This document shows positions 48,660-60,799 of a stretch of 64,000 nt of DNA, piece by piece. Every line of letters starts with the position of its first letter. Within the stretch, counting starts at the first letter, position 1. The notes beneath the pieces were generated by a model. That model was not told the DNA's origin. It saw nothing but the letters and a program-made list of their open reading frames with translations, and searched no databases. The stretch is from positions 75,939,966 through 76,003,965 of the forward strand of contig NC_088300.1 of assembly GCF_032854445.1 (NCBI RefSeq), read 5' to 3'. The position numbers and the translations under genes are program-made. The stretch is from Liolophura sinensis (lineage: Eukaryota; Mollusca; Polyplacophora; Chitonida; Chitonidae).

Positions 48660-49805
48660 TACTGAATAACGTCTTTTTCTACCTCATAAACACATTCCAT
48701 TCATACTTACTACAGTACTGAATGGCCTCTTCTACCTCACAAAACAAATTCCACTCATACTTACTACAGTATTGGATAACCTTTTCTACCTCACAAAACA
48801 AATTCCTCTCATACTTACTACAGTATTGGATAACCTTTTCTTCTACCTCACAAAACAAATTCCTCTCATACTTACTACAGTATTGGATAACCTTTTCTTC
48901 TACCTCACAAAACAAAATCCTCTCATACTTACTACAGTATTGGATAACCTTTTCTTCTACCTCACAAAACAAAATCCTCTCATACTTACTACAGTATTGG
49001 ATAACCTTTTCTTCTACCTCACAAAACAAATTCCACTCATACTTACTACAGTATTGGATAACCTTTTCTTCTACCTCACAAAACAAATTCCTCTCATACT
49101 TACTACAGTATTTGATAACCTTTTCTTCTACCTCACAAAACAAATTCCTCTCATACTTACTACAGTATTGGATAACCTTTTCTTCTACCTCACAAAACAA
49201 AATCCTCTCATACTTACTACAGTATTGGATAACCTTTTCTTCTACCTCACAAAACAAATTCCTCTCATACTTACTACAGTATTGGATAACCTTTTCTTCT
49301 ACCTCACAAAACAAATTCCTCTCATACTTACTACAGCATTTGATAACCTTTTCTTCTACCTCACAAAACAAATTCCTCTCATACTTACTACAGTATTGGA
49401 TAACCTTTTCTTCTACCTCACAAAACAAATTCCTCTCATACTTACTACAGCATTTGATAACCTTTTCTTCTACCTCACAAAACAAATTCCTCTCATACTT
49501 ACTACAGTATTTGATAACCTTTTCTTCTACCTCACAAAACAAATTCCACTCATACTTACTACAGTATTTGATAACCTTTTCTTCTAGCTCATAAATAAAT
49601 TCCAGTTGTGCTTACTACAGTCCCGAACAGACTTTTCTTCTAGCTCATAAACAAATTCCACGCATACTTACCACAGAACTAGATAACCTTTTCTTCTATC
49701 TCATAAATACATTCCACTCGTACTTATTACCGTACTGAACAAACTTTTCTTCTAGCTCATCAACAAATTCCACACATACTTACTACGGTACTGTATAACC
49801 TTTTC
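48660..49805. repeat. Minisatellite, 57-bp unit, about 20 copies
   Basis: Core TACTACAGTATTGGATAACC then TTTTCTTCTACCTCACAAAACAAATTCC. The centre (48,770-49,590) is highly uniform and the right edge diverged. 57 is 19 codons, so long frames open on both strands: minus 287 codons with period containing KYERNLFCEVEEKVIQYCS, plus 290 and 271 codons. On the minus strand each copy contains AGTAAGTATG, a near-perfect 5' splice site. Not called as a gene because openness on both strands is what an 19-codon period predicts. Confidence 0.95.
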
Positions 49806-50924
49806 TACTTAATGTGTAAACCTAAGATAGGCATGCATTGCCTTCAATTTTAGACAAGTAAATAGTTCAATAGTTCAACAGTTGATACGAAGCGCTTCTT
49901 TGTAGCAATCACTATATTCAGTGTATCAATAAACATGGCTTAATAGATTATTTCTTTACATTATTATGTAAAATCTAGATGTAACGAAGGAGCATTGCTA
50001 ATTTCAACAAACAGATCCCTCTTTGTGGAAACCGATGACTGTCGAGTTGTATGTGTTAGCGGAGAGCAATATCACCAAATCCAACTTGATGGAGCAGGAA
50101 GATCAGTCAGGGCAAAGAAAGCTTTTTCGGCTGGTGCGTCCTCAGTGCATGAGCCAGAGGCAGGGTTGATCTCTCAACGTGACCGAAAAAGACCTGACCT
50201 GCTTTAATGTAACGTAGTCGTGATCGATGAACACACATCGTCTATATCCCATCAGGCCATTCGATGTACCATAATGCTGCAGAAAAACACACTAACCTAC
50301 AATATTCCGCGATGCCGTGTATCAGCCCAAGACAGATTTACATAACCATAAAAACCATGAAGGAAAAAGAAATGAAACTTCAATAAATGCGTGATAAAGT
50401 AGTATCGAATCGACAATGAATAAATGTGTAAACGACGTGTGTTTATCCGTGTAATCAGGGGCTATATGTCCAGAGAACCCGCCCTGTCATATTCTCTCCC
50501 TCAGATAACGACAAACATACGCTGAACAATGACAGAATATTGAAAATTGAATATAATGAATCTGTTTAGGGTTAAACTTGCCTTTACGCCTGCTGAATGA
50601 CCCCTCCCTGGGGCTGAATAGGGAAATGTGACAGGGGCTATCGATCTGCTCATATCCTTCCATACACCACCATGTTACACCAAATCTTCGATTCTCCGTG
50701 TTCAGTTCAAATATACATTTTCATTCCACGCATCTTGTTTTGTATATGGAGTTTTAAAACAAGAGTTTGCATTGTTCTCTACAATTATCATTACAAACTA
50801 GATGGCTCATCAGAATGTTATAGATTATGCAAGTTTGAATAACGTGGGTAAAACTGTCCTTAATATTCAAATTCAACATTCCAACAGCTTGTAGGATAAA
50901 GCATAAGAACCTTCTAAAATATTT
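49806..50924. other. Unique DNA with one weak exon candidate
   Basis: Plus-strand frame 49,995-50,207 reads coding-like residues (QIQLDGAGRSVRAKKAFSAG, ending RDRKRPDLL) and an AATAAA follows near 50,384, so it could be the last exon of a plus-strand gene with an acceptor at or before ATTTCAACAAACAG. No upstream exon was found. Confidence 0.25.
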
Positions 50925-50936
50925 TCAAATATAAGA

Positions 50937-51304
50937 GTGAGTGCGAGTGAGTGCTTGGGGTTTAACGTCGTACTCAACAATTTTTCAGTCATATGACGAC
51001 GAAGGAATCATTAGGGTGCATGCACGTGTAATGTGCCTCCTTGTTGCAGGACGGATTTCCACCGCTCTTTTATTTAGTGCTGCATCACTGAGACGACTTA
51101 CCGAAGGCAAGTAAGCCGCCCCGCCCGAGCCATTATACTGATACGGGTCAACCAGTCGTTGCACTGTCCCCTTTATGCTGAACGCCAAGCGAGGAAGTTA
51201 CAACTTCCTCTTTTAAAGTCTTAGGTGTGACTCGACCAAGGATTGATCCTGGATCTACCAGTCCCGAATCGGACGCTCTACCAACTGTGCTATCCGGGCC
51301 GGTC
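50937..51304 (-). mobile_element. Complete tRNA-derived SINE with target-site duplication
   Basis: Flanked on both sides by TCAAATATAAGA (50,925-50,936 and 51,305-51,316), a 12-bp target duplication. On the minus strand it starts with a tRNA-like head containing TAGCACAGTTGG (A box) and a degenerate B box (GGATCAATCC), and ends with TTGAGTACGACGTTAAACCC and a CACTCACTC tail. That tail type is widespread in molluscan and other invertebrate SINEs. Intact ends and duplication indicate a relatively recent insertion. Confidence 0.88.
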
Positions 51305-51316
51305 TCAAATATAAGA

Positions 51317-52162
51317 AGAACGCTCCCTATGGTAAACAAATGAACTAGATGATTACCTATCATTGTTACTGTACTTCATCTATACTGTGAAAACTTCGCC
51401 GCCATGTCAACACGTTCTCAACCCCCATAAGGTAGAATATTGGTGAAATAGTGTACTGTATTGTATTGTAATCAACCTTATATATGCCTTTACTTGAAAA
51501 TACGTCACCTGTTAACAAAAATTGTCGTTAATAAAAAAAAAAATAAATAAAAAAACTCGTTCTCTTGAAATTCATAAGGTTACATAGAATGGTAAATACT
51601 TGTAATACACACTTACTACAATAGTAATTTTGACAAATGTTTAGAAGCTGTGAAAGTGGTGATCTCTTGAGGTGCTTGATTTGACGTTAAATTGATAATT
51701 TGTTGTGGCGTTTGTAATGTGTTGTGATTTGCAAAAGTAACGGTGCTTCCATCATTTAGCTGATGCATTCATTCAAATTACGGAGGTATACGCGTTGCCA
51801 GAAAGATGGTGGAAGTGATTGGACAACTCTGAACATTAAACATTGAACAACAATTGGAATATAGTTTATCGATATTAACGATATTAGTCACCTAACAACA
51901 AGTGATTTGATGACGCACAATTCAGCTTAACCTTTTCAAAGTATTGTATCGTCACTTCAACCAAAATCAAGGTATTGTTGCTGTTTCAAAGCGTGTGTTA
52001 AAAGCCTACTAAATTGGACCTGTTCATTCCAATGATGGAAGAAGATATTCAAGTTTAACAATCGCAAGGTTACATGCTCAAATAACAAAAGTCATGACAT
52101 CTGCCGCAACAGGATGTTAAATGAGATTGGACGAAGCCATGTTTATCTTTGACCAATCGCAG
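51317..52162. other. Unique DNA, no gene seen
   Basis: AT-rich with an A-rich run near 51,531-51,555. Confidence 0.45.
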
Positions 52163-52422
52163 AGGAGACCAGAAACTTAACACAAAATGAAATTCTATCT
52201 CTACTTGCACGCGATGACATGCGTTACCCATTGTTTAAATCAGGGACACCCCCAGGCCTGCAGGCTAGCACCCAGATGTGCAATGTACAAACAAGTAACA
52301 GTGGATCACAGAACAATAAAGGTCAAATATACTATGTGAGTAGCAACAGGCCCATAGTTGTAACAGGAAACTTGCCCAGTATCTCCAGACTTGTCGGTTC
52401 AAGTTTGAATAAGACGGGCATG
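52163..52422 (+). CDS. Candidate internal coding exon, unrecognised protein (partial)
   Basis: Acceptor TTTATCTTTGACCAATCGCAG and the excellent donor GGCATG/GTAAGTATG bound 260 nt on the plus strand. The frame reads ETRNLTQNEILSLLARDDMR then YPLFKSGTPPGLQASTQMCN and later GQIYYVSSNRPIVVTGNLPS. It could also be a first coding exon starting at the ATG at 52,219. The Ser/Asn/Gln-rich middle suggests a flexible linker. No family recognised; a following exon was not found with confidence. Confidence 0.4.
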
Positions 52423-55099
52423 GTAAGTATGCTTTCTATAGTCTAGCTATATGCAGACACCATTTTGTCTGACATAATGGATGGCACTTTGTTTTAATGG
52501 ACACGATAACACTGGTGTTTAGAGTTAATCTTGCCATGATGACGTATTCAGAATTTTATTCTCCGGTGGAGTCAAAGATATTTATGCAATAACTAATATA
52601 TTAATTAATAGAAATACACGCACCTGAGATGTGTTGACAAGAATGTGTCCATCATAGTATTAACATTAACACTTTGACGATATGAAACAGTTCACAATTC
52701 CGAGGGAATTACAAATTATACTACGGAAAAACCTTCGTCTCACATGAAGTAGGGGGTCACACTACCGGTATATTATTAATTATCAAAGGCAAAGAAAACA
52801 AGAGAAGAAAAACCAGTGGAAACAATCTCAGAGATTACCTTCACTACCATTTTAAAAAACTTTTCACTGAATTAAATGTAGCCAAATGTTTGGATTGGAG
52901 GATGTACATTATACACCATTTTGATAATGTATGCCGCGAGTAGGGTCACATGGACATTTCCGAGACCTTAAAACAGGTCTTTCATGATATATTCAAAATG
53001 ACCTCATGGCGGCCTACCTTACCAGTGTGTCCCATGGAGTCCTTCGTACAATTCACACTTTTGACAGCATTTATAAATATTATTTCAAAAATAGGTTCCA
53101 TGATGACATTCCATCTTAAATTTTAACTCGCTCTCTAAGTGTATGGATACTTATAGTTGAAGTGCTTAAAGTGATTTGAATTCAAAGTGGATGGCATTAT
53201 GTTATGATCCTATACATGTGTAAGATAAGTTACTTGACAGAAAATTGAAATGTGTAATGTATTTCGGGTCACTTAAAGACTGCTTCAGTTCTTCATCCCG
53301 AATCCCGCCACATGACAACGGTTTGGGGGCTCTTGATGTAGCATGGCCAATTGTAGATTATATCCAGATTACTTCACAGCTGCATGTTAACTTTATCAGT
53401 GCCTCTAAAATAGTTTCAGTCCGGTTTAGTTCAGCATTAGCTTATCTAGTCACAGACAACATGCACAGTGGATGAAGCAGACTGCTTACGACAACCGGTT
53501 TGAGATGAGCTTGTAACAAGCCTGAGGCCTATCGATTGTAGAATCCTGTAAGTCCATGTTACACAGTTTTACTGAGACTTGTTCATTTCACCGCCGAATT
53601 CTATTCGGGTTCAAAACTGTACAAACAGTTATGTCTTATGTTGTACGATCAGGCGTCTGGCCCATCCGTGCCTGTATCAGGAACTGTAAATAAGAAATTC
53701 ATTGATTTTCAACATTTCCTTGTGTGTATAAGTTAGCTCTTAGCGGCTCCATGCCGTCGTCAAGCTACACGCATATGTAACCGAGTCTGGGCACGACCAT
53801 ACGTAAGACTAAATCAATCCAAATGCCTGTAACACGCTAGTATGTGAGTCTGTGTCTTGGTGTGGAACGTCCCTGACTGCATGCGGTTTGCAAACGGAGC
53901 AGAGCACAATTGACAACCCTATCACTGGTTCCCAAACGCCAAAATACATTGCATAAACCATACAGAATCATAGATAATCCATCGATTGGTCGAATGGAGT
54001 CCAAAAAGACGCACTTGTACAGTGATTCTTTGCAGAATTGAATGCACGTTTCATTCTACATGACGTAATTATCCGTTGTTCATAAACAATGATAACGGTG
54101 ACCACAGTCTTAGTTTACGAGATCAAATTTGCATGGAAAACTTCGAAAAGATATATTGTAGTGATTATATAATAATTAGAGTTTAGGCACTAAGATAAGA
54201 AAACAAACCATTAACTAACTTTAAACTCATCATTTCTGACATTTAAGGATGATACCGCTAGAAAAAAAATGTCATAAATTTATTGGCTGCAGGACTTGAG
54301 TTAATAGAAGAATCGTAGATCCCAAGCGTTACAGATCGCCACGATAAATGGATTGCCGTCAATATATTCTACAGACATCCTTTCCTAACGTGTCTGTAAT
54401 CAAGGGTAAACCGTTTATTATCTCTAGTAAACAGACACTGTCTCTACCAGTTAATTAAGTCAGATGGATTCGTCTGTCAGTTTTTACCTCGTGCATCCTG
54501 ATGGCTAGCCAATCAGCTGTCCGCTAGGAACTCACTGTAAGGTATAGACATCCATCCAGCTTATCAAAAGTCTGATCACAGCGAACATAGCCATGTGCCA
54601 TCTGGTTCATTCCAAGGTTCACGCCGAAAGCATCGAAAATAGCACGTAATTTAATGACCGTATTATATGTCCATTGGCATCAGTCATAAACAAATCATAC
54701 AAGATTTAACCAATACATACTGTGACTTTAATTTACATAAATGTACACTATAAATACAGCAGAACAGAACTTATTTCTTATGAAAATAAGGAATTATGTC
54801 ACAAGATTTGCCTTCTCATATGGAAGAGCTCGTATATGCTATATGTATGCTCATATCAATAAAGGCTTAGGTGTAGGTTACATGATGTAAACATAACACG
54901 ATGGTGAAAACGGAACAGTGGTAAAACCATATAAAAGTCCTCTTCACGTAGAGTGTCTGTAAGGTCAGTTTAACGTAGACAATGGACCAGAAAGACCGCC
55001 TAAGCACACGTCAGGTTTTCAATTGCCGCGGACAAGGTCACAGGTTTCCGTTACCATACATATCTGTTCTTACCACGCGCCATACAGAGTTTGCCGCAG
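52423..55099. other. Unique DNA, no confident gene
   Basis: A plus-strand frame at 53245-53475 follows an acceptor-like CACTTAAAG but does not match the phase of the exon ending at 52,422 without reaching an early stop. Rest is featureless. Confidence 0.35.
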
Positions 55100-55570
55100 T
55101 GAGAATACCTGTAAATACCACTTGTCAGATTTGTGTCTTTGGATATACCTGTAAATACCATTTGTCAAATTTGTGTCTTTAGGAATACCTGTAAATACCA
55201 TATGTCAGATTTGTGTCTTTAAGAATACCTGTAAATACCACATGTCAGATTTGTGTTTTTAAGAATACCTGTAAATACCACATGTCAGAATTGTGTCAGT
55301 GGAAATACCTGTAAATACCACTTGTCAGAATTGTGTCAGTGGAAATACCTGTAAATACCACTTGTCAGAATTGTGTCAGTGGAAATACCTGTAAATACCA
55401 CTTGTCAGATTTGTGTCAGTGAGAATACCTGTAAATACCAATTGTCAGATTTGTGCGTGAGGAAATACCTGTAAATACCACTTGTCAGATTTGTGCACGT
55501 GGAAATATCAGTAAATACCACTTGTCAGATTTGTAGCAGTGGATACACCTGTGAATACTACTCGTCAGAT
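55100..55570. repeat. Minisatellite, 40-bp unit, about 12 copies
   Basis: Core AATACCTGTAAATACCACTT then GTCAGATTTGTGTCAGTGGA. Divergence is highest at both ends. Confidence 0.93.
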
Positions 55571-55682
55571 GTGGTCCAGGGTAAATCTAGCGAAACAAAC
55601 ATTCATACAACAATCTTCACCCATAATTAACGGTCCAGTGCAATAATAGCTAGACTAATTTCCAAAACAATATTCAACACAA

Positions 55683-55825
55683 TTATTTATTTATTTGATT
55701 GGTGTTTTACGCCATACGCAAAAATATTTCACTTATACCTCGGCGGCCAGCATTGTGGTGGGAGGAAACCGGGCAGAGCCCGGGGGAAACCCACGACCAT
55801 CCGCAGGCTGCTGACAGACCTTCCC
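55683..55825 (-). mobile_element. 5'-truncated SINE fragment
   Basis: TTATTTATTTGATTGGTGTT, then a TTTTACGCC segment, GGTGGGAGGAAACCGGGCAG and GACCATCCGCAGGCTGCTG. This is the best preserved of three copies of this module in the window. The module is very common in bivalve genomic sequence as I recall it, and is the main reason for placing the organism there. Head region absent. Confidence 0.75.
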
Positions 55826-56164
55826 TCTTTCAACAGAATTAAAGTAGAAAGTAAATAAAGTAAGAGAAAAGGACAAATTCATGAAAACCCAAATCAGTCA
55901 ACAATTTTCAACGTTGCCAGAAACACGAAAGGAATGCTTTTAGGCGTGTGCGTTTAAATGGTATCCTGTATTAAACTAGTTTATTTGTCATCGTTAATCA
56001 AATATATGTATTTCAGCTGCGCTTTTGGGTACAGCTGTCCGCATATATCCAACGTCGTAAGTTTCAAGGGGAATTAGACACAATTAAGTCGCAGATGGCA
56101 AGAGATTCTAGATAACCCATCCATATTTACTTTTTAAAAAAATTATACTCAGTGTATATTGTAA
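55826..56164. other. Unique spacer
   Basis: Nothing recognisable. Confidence 0.5.
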
Positions 56165-56945
56165 GAAACTTGGTAACACCAGACGGTCGACGACACTTAT
56201 GGCCGTTGTCACAGTCTGGCGGTCGGCGAAGATTATGCCCGTTGTCACAGTCTGGTGGTCGACGACGCTTATATGACCGTTGTCACAGTTTGGAGGTCCA
56301 CGACGCTTATGAGCGTTGTCACAGTCTGGCGGTCCACGACGCTTATATGGCCGTTGTCACAGTCTGGTGGTCGACGAGGCTTATATGGCCGTTGCCACAG
56401 TCTGGCCGTCGACGAGGCTTATATGGCCGTTGCCACAGTCTGGCGGTCCACGACGCTTATAAAGGCCGTTGTCACTGTCTGGCGGTCGACGACGCTCATA
56501 TGGCCGTTGTCACAGTCTGGTGGTCGACGAGGCTTATATGGCCGTTGCCACAGTCTGGCCGTCGACGAGGCTTATATGGCCGTTGCCACAGTCTGGCGGT
56601 CCACGACGCTTATATGGCTGTTGCCACAGTCTGGCGGGCGACGACGCTTATATGGCCGTTGTCACAGTCTGGCGGTCCACGACCCTGATATGGCCTTTGT
56701 TACAGTCTAACGATCCACGACGCTTATATGGCCGTTGTCACAGTCTGGCGGTCCACGAGGCTTATATGGCCGTTGTCACAGTCTGGCGGTCGACGAGGCT
56801 TATATGGCCGTTGTCACAGTCTGGCGGTCCACGACGCTTATATGGCCGTTGTCACAGTTTGGCGGTCGACGACGCTTATATGGCCGTTGTCACAGTCTGG
56901 CGGTCCACGACGCTTATATGGCCCGTGTCACAGCCTGGCGGTCGA
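56165..56945. repeat. CpG-rich minisatellite, 38-bp unit, about 20 copies
   Basis: Core TATATGGCCGTTGTCACAGT then CTGGCGGTCGACGACGCT. Variant pairs (GTCGAC/GTCCAC, GACGCT/GAGGCT, TTGTC/TTGCC) are arranged in blocks; a segment starting at 56,361 recurs at 56,514, about 153 bp (four units) on. Each unit retains four or five CpG. The unit lacks plus-strand stops and is not a multiple of three, so overlapping 93-182 codon frames appear in every plus frame. Confidence 0.95.
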
Positions 56946-56999
56946 AGACAGCTTGTCTTCCACCTATGTACTATGTGGTGTGCATCTTTGTACGTCCAA

Positions 57000-59032
57000 C
57001 ATGGGGTAGGTCGTTAGTAACTATCCAAAAGGAGAATGGTTTCCCCCCTCCCGCTTCGTCCAAATATTAAATTGACCTGCACGTATAAGTGAAAAACAGC
57101 GCTGAACAACAATCAAATAAATAAACAAATAAAAATTTCAAAATTCTGTCTAAAATATTTCCAACACGATTGAATATTTATAGAGGCTGGAATCGGTTTG
57201 CAAATCTTTACCTGAATACAGTATCAAAAACGTAACCGCTGAACAAAATGATTTCTCTCTGGCCATATAGCTTAATTCTGCAAAGCTATAATTTCGTTGT
57301 GAGAAACAGTACAGGGAGATTTCTCAGGTCTTTACAAGTTCAAGAACAGAATTCTCAGGTTTGCTATATCCAGTATGTAGACATGTAGATCATGGTTTTG
57401 TAACAAGGGACAAAAGTCTATGTCAGCAGCAAGGAATTCTGGCACGATTTAATTTTTCTCAAATAATAAAAGCTTTGAATCATTCTGCACCACCATACAA
57501 GCCGGTAATCTTGTGCGATAACTTATGTAGATCTCGTCAACGTCTGACATCCCACAATCTGCAAACACTGAATTCCTAATCACGTGGTCCTAGTCGTCAC
57601 AGATAGATATTCAAGTCATCTCATGAAAACTGACTGGATAGCATGGTTCTCGCTCTGGTATGATTGGCTATTTCTTGCTACAAAATATTCGTTGCTGCTC
57701 TGGCTTATTTATTTAAAATAAAACCAATGTGTATGTGCCAAACTTTTGAAGATCCATTATAATGAAAATATTATGTTTTAGTCTGGAAAGAACAAAGAAG
57801 CTGTCATACACATCCTGACGCAGAATTACGGTGGCATTTAGATTTGGTCAGTGAGATCTAGACAATAAATAGTTCTTGGACTCATATTCAGCTATAAAGT
57901 CTCATTGACTTTAAGTTAACAAAAAAGGTGCCTAATATATACTAAGTAACAGAAAAACTCATGGTGTGTTGGTCGGTGCTATGTGGTAAAATTGCTTCCT
58001 GCGTTTTCCGCCAAAAGCATTGAAGAAACTCTGTTTTGCCCTCAATACGGGGCTTATTAATTTGTGCCAGGAAACTGCACTATTATAGAGGTAGACCTTC
58101 GGCTGAGAGATATTGTTTAGCAAAAGGACGCGTGTTCATGTATGAAATAAAGATACCTTTGAAGATGCCCGTCCGATTATTCGCGAAAATGGATGAACAT
58201 GGAGGACTTCTGATTGTGATCTCCTATCACTGGATTATCAGACCAGAAGAAACGCGTAGTGGCTGGAGGGGAGAGATGTGTTAGTAGGAAGCACCAGGGA
58301 TCGGTTGCAGGATTTTTATATGTAGTACTGATATTTACAGATATACACGGATATGGCTGGGTAAGTCTCGACATCCCGGTAAACTCCCCAGGCGTAATGG
58401 GAGAGTTTAGCCTACGGGGCGGTGGGTTGTTTTCAGTCGAAATAATCGATGTCGTTGTTAGGACGTGCTAACTGTGTTAGGAGCGAGGCAGTATAAAACA
58501 ACTCCGAAATTAAACCTCTTTTTTCCGACAAGAATGCGTCATAAACGAGTCTATCGATCCTTGGGCCCCAAATAACCCCACTAGAGCGATTCACTTCATC
58601 CCATTCTATAATCCTGGCTCGTTCCTTATAAAGGTGATAAAAAGCTTAGCAATTTAAATGGAATTGAGTTATAATGGTTAATAGAGTAGCGGTGGGTTAG
58701 CTGAGGTAGGCCTGGCTCATGCCGTAGTTCTACTCCTGAACACGTCCCACCCGACGGAGAACAAAGGCACTGGCTCCAGGACGATCTGTAGGGGTCACAA
58801 TCCCGACTGTTCCTCATGGAACTTTGAGCCAAAAACCCAACACCAAAACGACCGTTTAGTAAGAGGACTTCAGCAACAAAGTTTTGAAGTCAAACCACCT
58901 GGGATTTCATGCATCACTTAAAGTATTAAATATATCTAATCATGTGTTGGGAATAGAATATTTCGTTGAGTAGATATTTTAAAAATAAACTTATATCTTT
59001 GTTCAGCAAATTATTAGCAGTTTATTGATTAG
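57000..59032. other. Unique DNA, no confident gene
   Basis: At 57,359 an acceptor-like AACAGAATTCTCAG leads into LLYPVCRHVDHGFVTRDKSL and a possible donor AAGCCG/GTAATC near 57,503, a weak exon candidate. Frames at 58036-58471 overlap on both strands and are undecided. Confidence 0.3.
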
Positions 59033-59059
59033 CTAGACTGATTGTTTTTTTTTTTTGAT

Positions 59060-59281
59060 TCCCCGAAAAACCACCAAAGCCGAATGACTCGCCCATTGCC
59101 ACAACACGGCAAACAACGCAAGGTGAGTATATAAACATATCACATGATATATCTTTGTTACGCATGAATTATGCCGGTGGAATTTAAACACCGAATATTT
59201 CGCCTCCGTCGAAGAAAAGATAATCGCCACGATATGGCCGGAAAATTGCCGGTGTGGTGTTAAGCCATAATCATTCATTCA
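59060..59281 (+). mobile_element. SINE-like fragment
   Basis: The right end CCGGTGTGGTGTTAAGCCAT then AATCATTCATTCATTT, preceded by TCGCCACGATATGGCCGG, resembles the 3' module of another widespread invertebrate SINE group (pattern of a conserved GCAATATTCCAGCTATA-type core followed by a short tandem tail). Orientation is plus. The left limit is uncertain. Confidence 0.5.
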
Positions 59282-60799
59282 TTTAGAAAGGATGAAGGTT
59301 TTTTTCTAGGCTTTGGGGATTTGGGGACATATAACCTAAATATTTTGTATGCACATCACTTAAGCTAAGGCTACGTGATATAGTCATTAGTCCAAAACAA
59401 TCAAACCATTTCATATATGGTTTTACAAGTATTTACACCTCCCCTAAATGACCGAATTCGGGACAGCTTTAAGATGCATTAGTCCTATAATAAATCTGAT
59501 GTGGAGTTACTTCCTATACTCCGTTACACTTTCGTCGTACCATGGCCCTCGGGTAGGCGAAAACAGTATCAACTGTTCACGCTTACTACGAATCCCAGGG
59601 GAAGTTATTTTCGATTTCTTCTGGTAAGAGTGGGACAATCTTGAGGCATCTCACTCATACAATGGGCTATTCCATATGATCGGAGCAGGCAGCCTGCCAC
59701 CATTCAATAAGCTTCAGCCACCGTTCTCCGCCACTGTAGTATACTATAATACCCGCACCCGACTCTGTATATGCAACTCACTTTCCCCATCAAATACAGC
59801 CCTTTTATGCTTGATAACTGGTTTTAGGAGTTCAATTGATCAATTTGTTAGGCTGGACGTTGTCCATTTCCAATCAAAATGAATTTTCAATCACATACAA
59901 AAGCGAGAACAATCGTCTGGAAAATCGAGGCAGATCCATCATCCTAGTCACACTTGCCAACCACGATATCACCCACACAAACTAAGGGCCGCAACTCTTG
60001 AGACTGATGAACACGTACATCAAGTCGATTTACAGTGACGCTGATCGTAATAATATGTGATCGATTGATGAAATATGCTATCATCTAATACTATACATGT
60101 GCGTGATCTAATATGTGCACAGAGAGAATCAATATACAAACAAAATCTCATGATCATATTATATAATCACACACACGTTGAAAACATAATTGCAGTTTAT
60201 AACAAGATATAACTGATACTATAACCGTGATCTCCCCATTTATCAAGAAATCTAATCAAATTGAACATGATAACATTTCAGGATTCCAATATACATTTTT
60301 AGAAGAAACTTTAGTGATTAACCCATATTCGATATTCGATTATCGAAGTGACAATATAGGCTTAGCTTACCTGATAGGTGGCCATTTATTTGGCCATATA
60401 GACATTGATTTGTCGGTATAACTCTTACATTCATTGTAACTGGCTACTTCCTGATACAACAGCAACCTGATTAAAACCTTCACTATGAGCTTTTTAGTCT
60501 TATATTCAAGGTGAAGACAGATGACACACGAATGGGGGTTCAAATTGATCCCACATGGAACTGGGAACCATACATAACTTCTTTGCCAGCTGTGAGAGAA
60601 GGAGAGTGATTAGATTTAATTAACTAATTGGTACTTAATTAACCCCAAATTCATTGACTGTTGAACCCTGCAGTAGCTGTATCCAGTATAACTATGTGCA
60701 GATGTAACCTCGAGGAAACTCTGGTGGACTCAGCTGCTGGCTGGAACCGAAACGTTCACAATGAAGGAAAAGGCAATAACGATTAGGTGGAACTTTAAC
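59282..60799. other. Unique DNA, no confident gene
   Basis: Open frames at 59676-59882 and 60227-60421 are not supported by splice signals. Confidence 0.4.

Noticed and set aside
51225-51304. tRNA gene on the minus strand
   Set aside because: The tRNA-like sequence is the head of the SINE: the B box is degenerate, no proper acceptor stem can be closed, and it continues into the SINE body.
53245-53475. Exon following the 52,163-52,422 candidate
   Set aside because: In the phase required by the 52,422 donor it meets a stop after about 20 codons; the long frame is in another phase.
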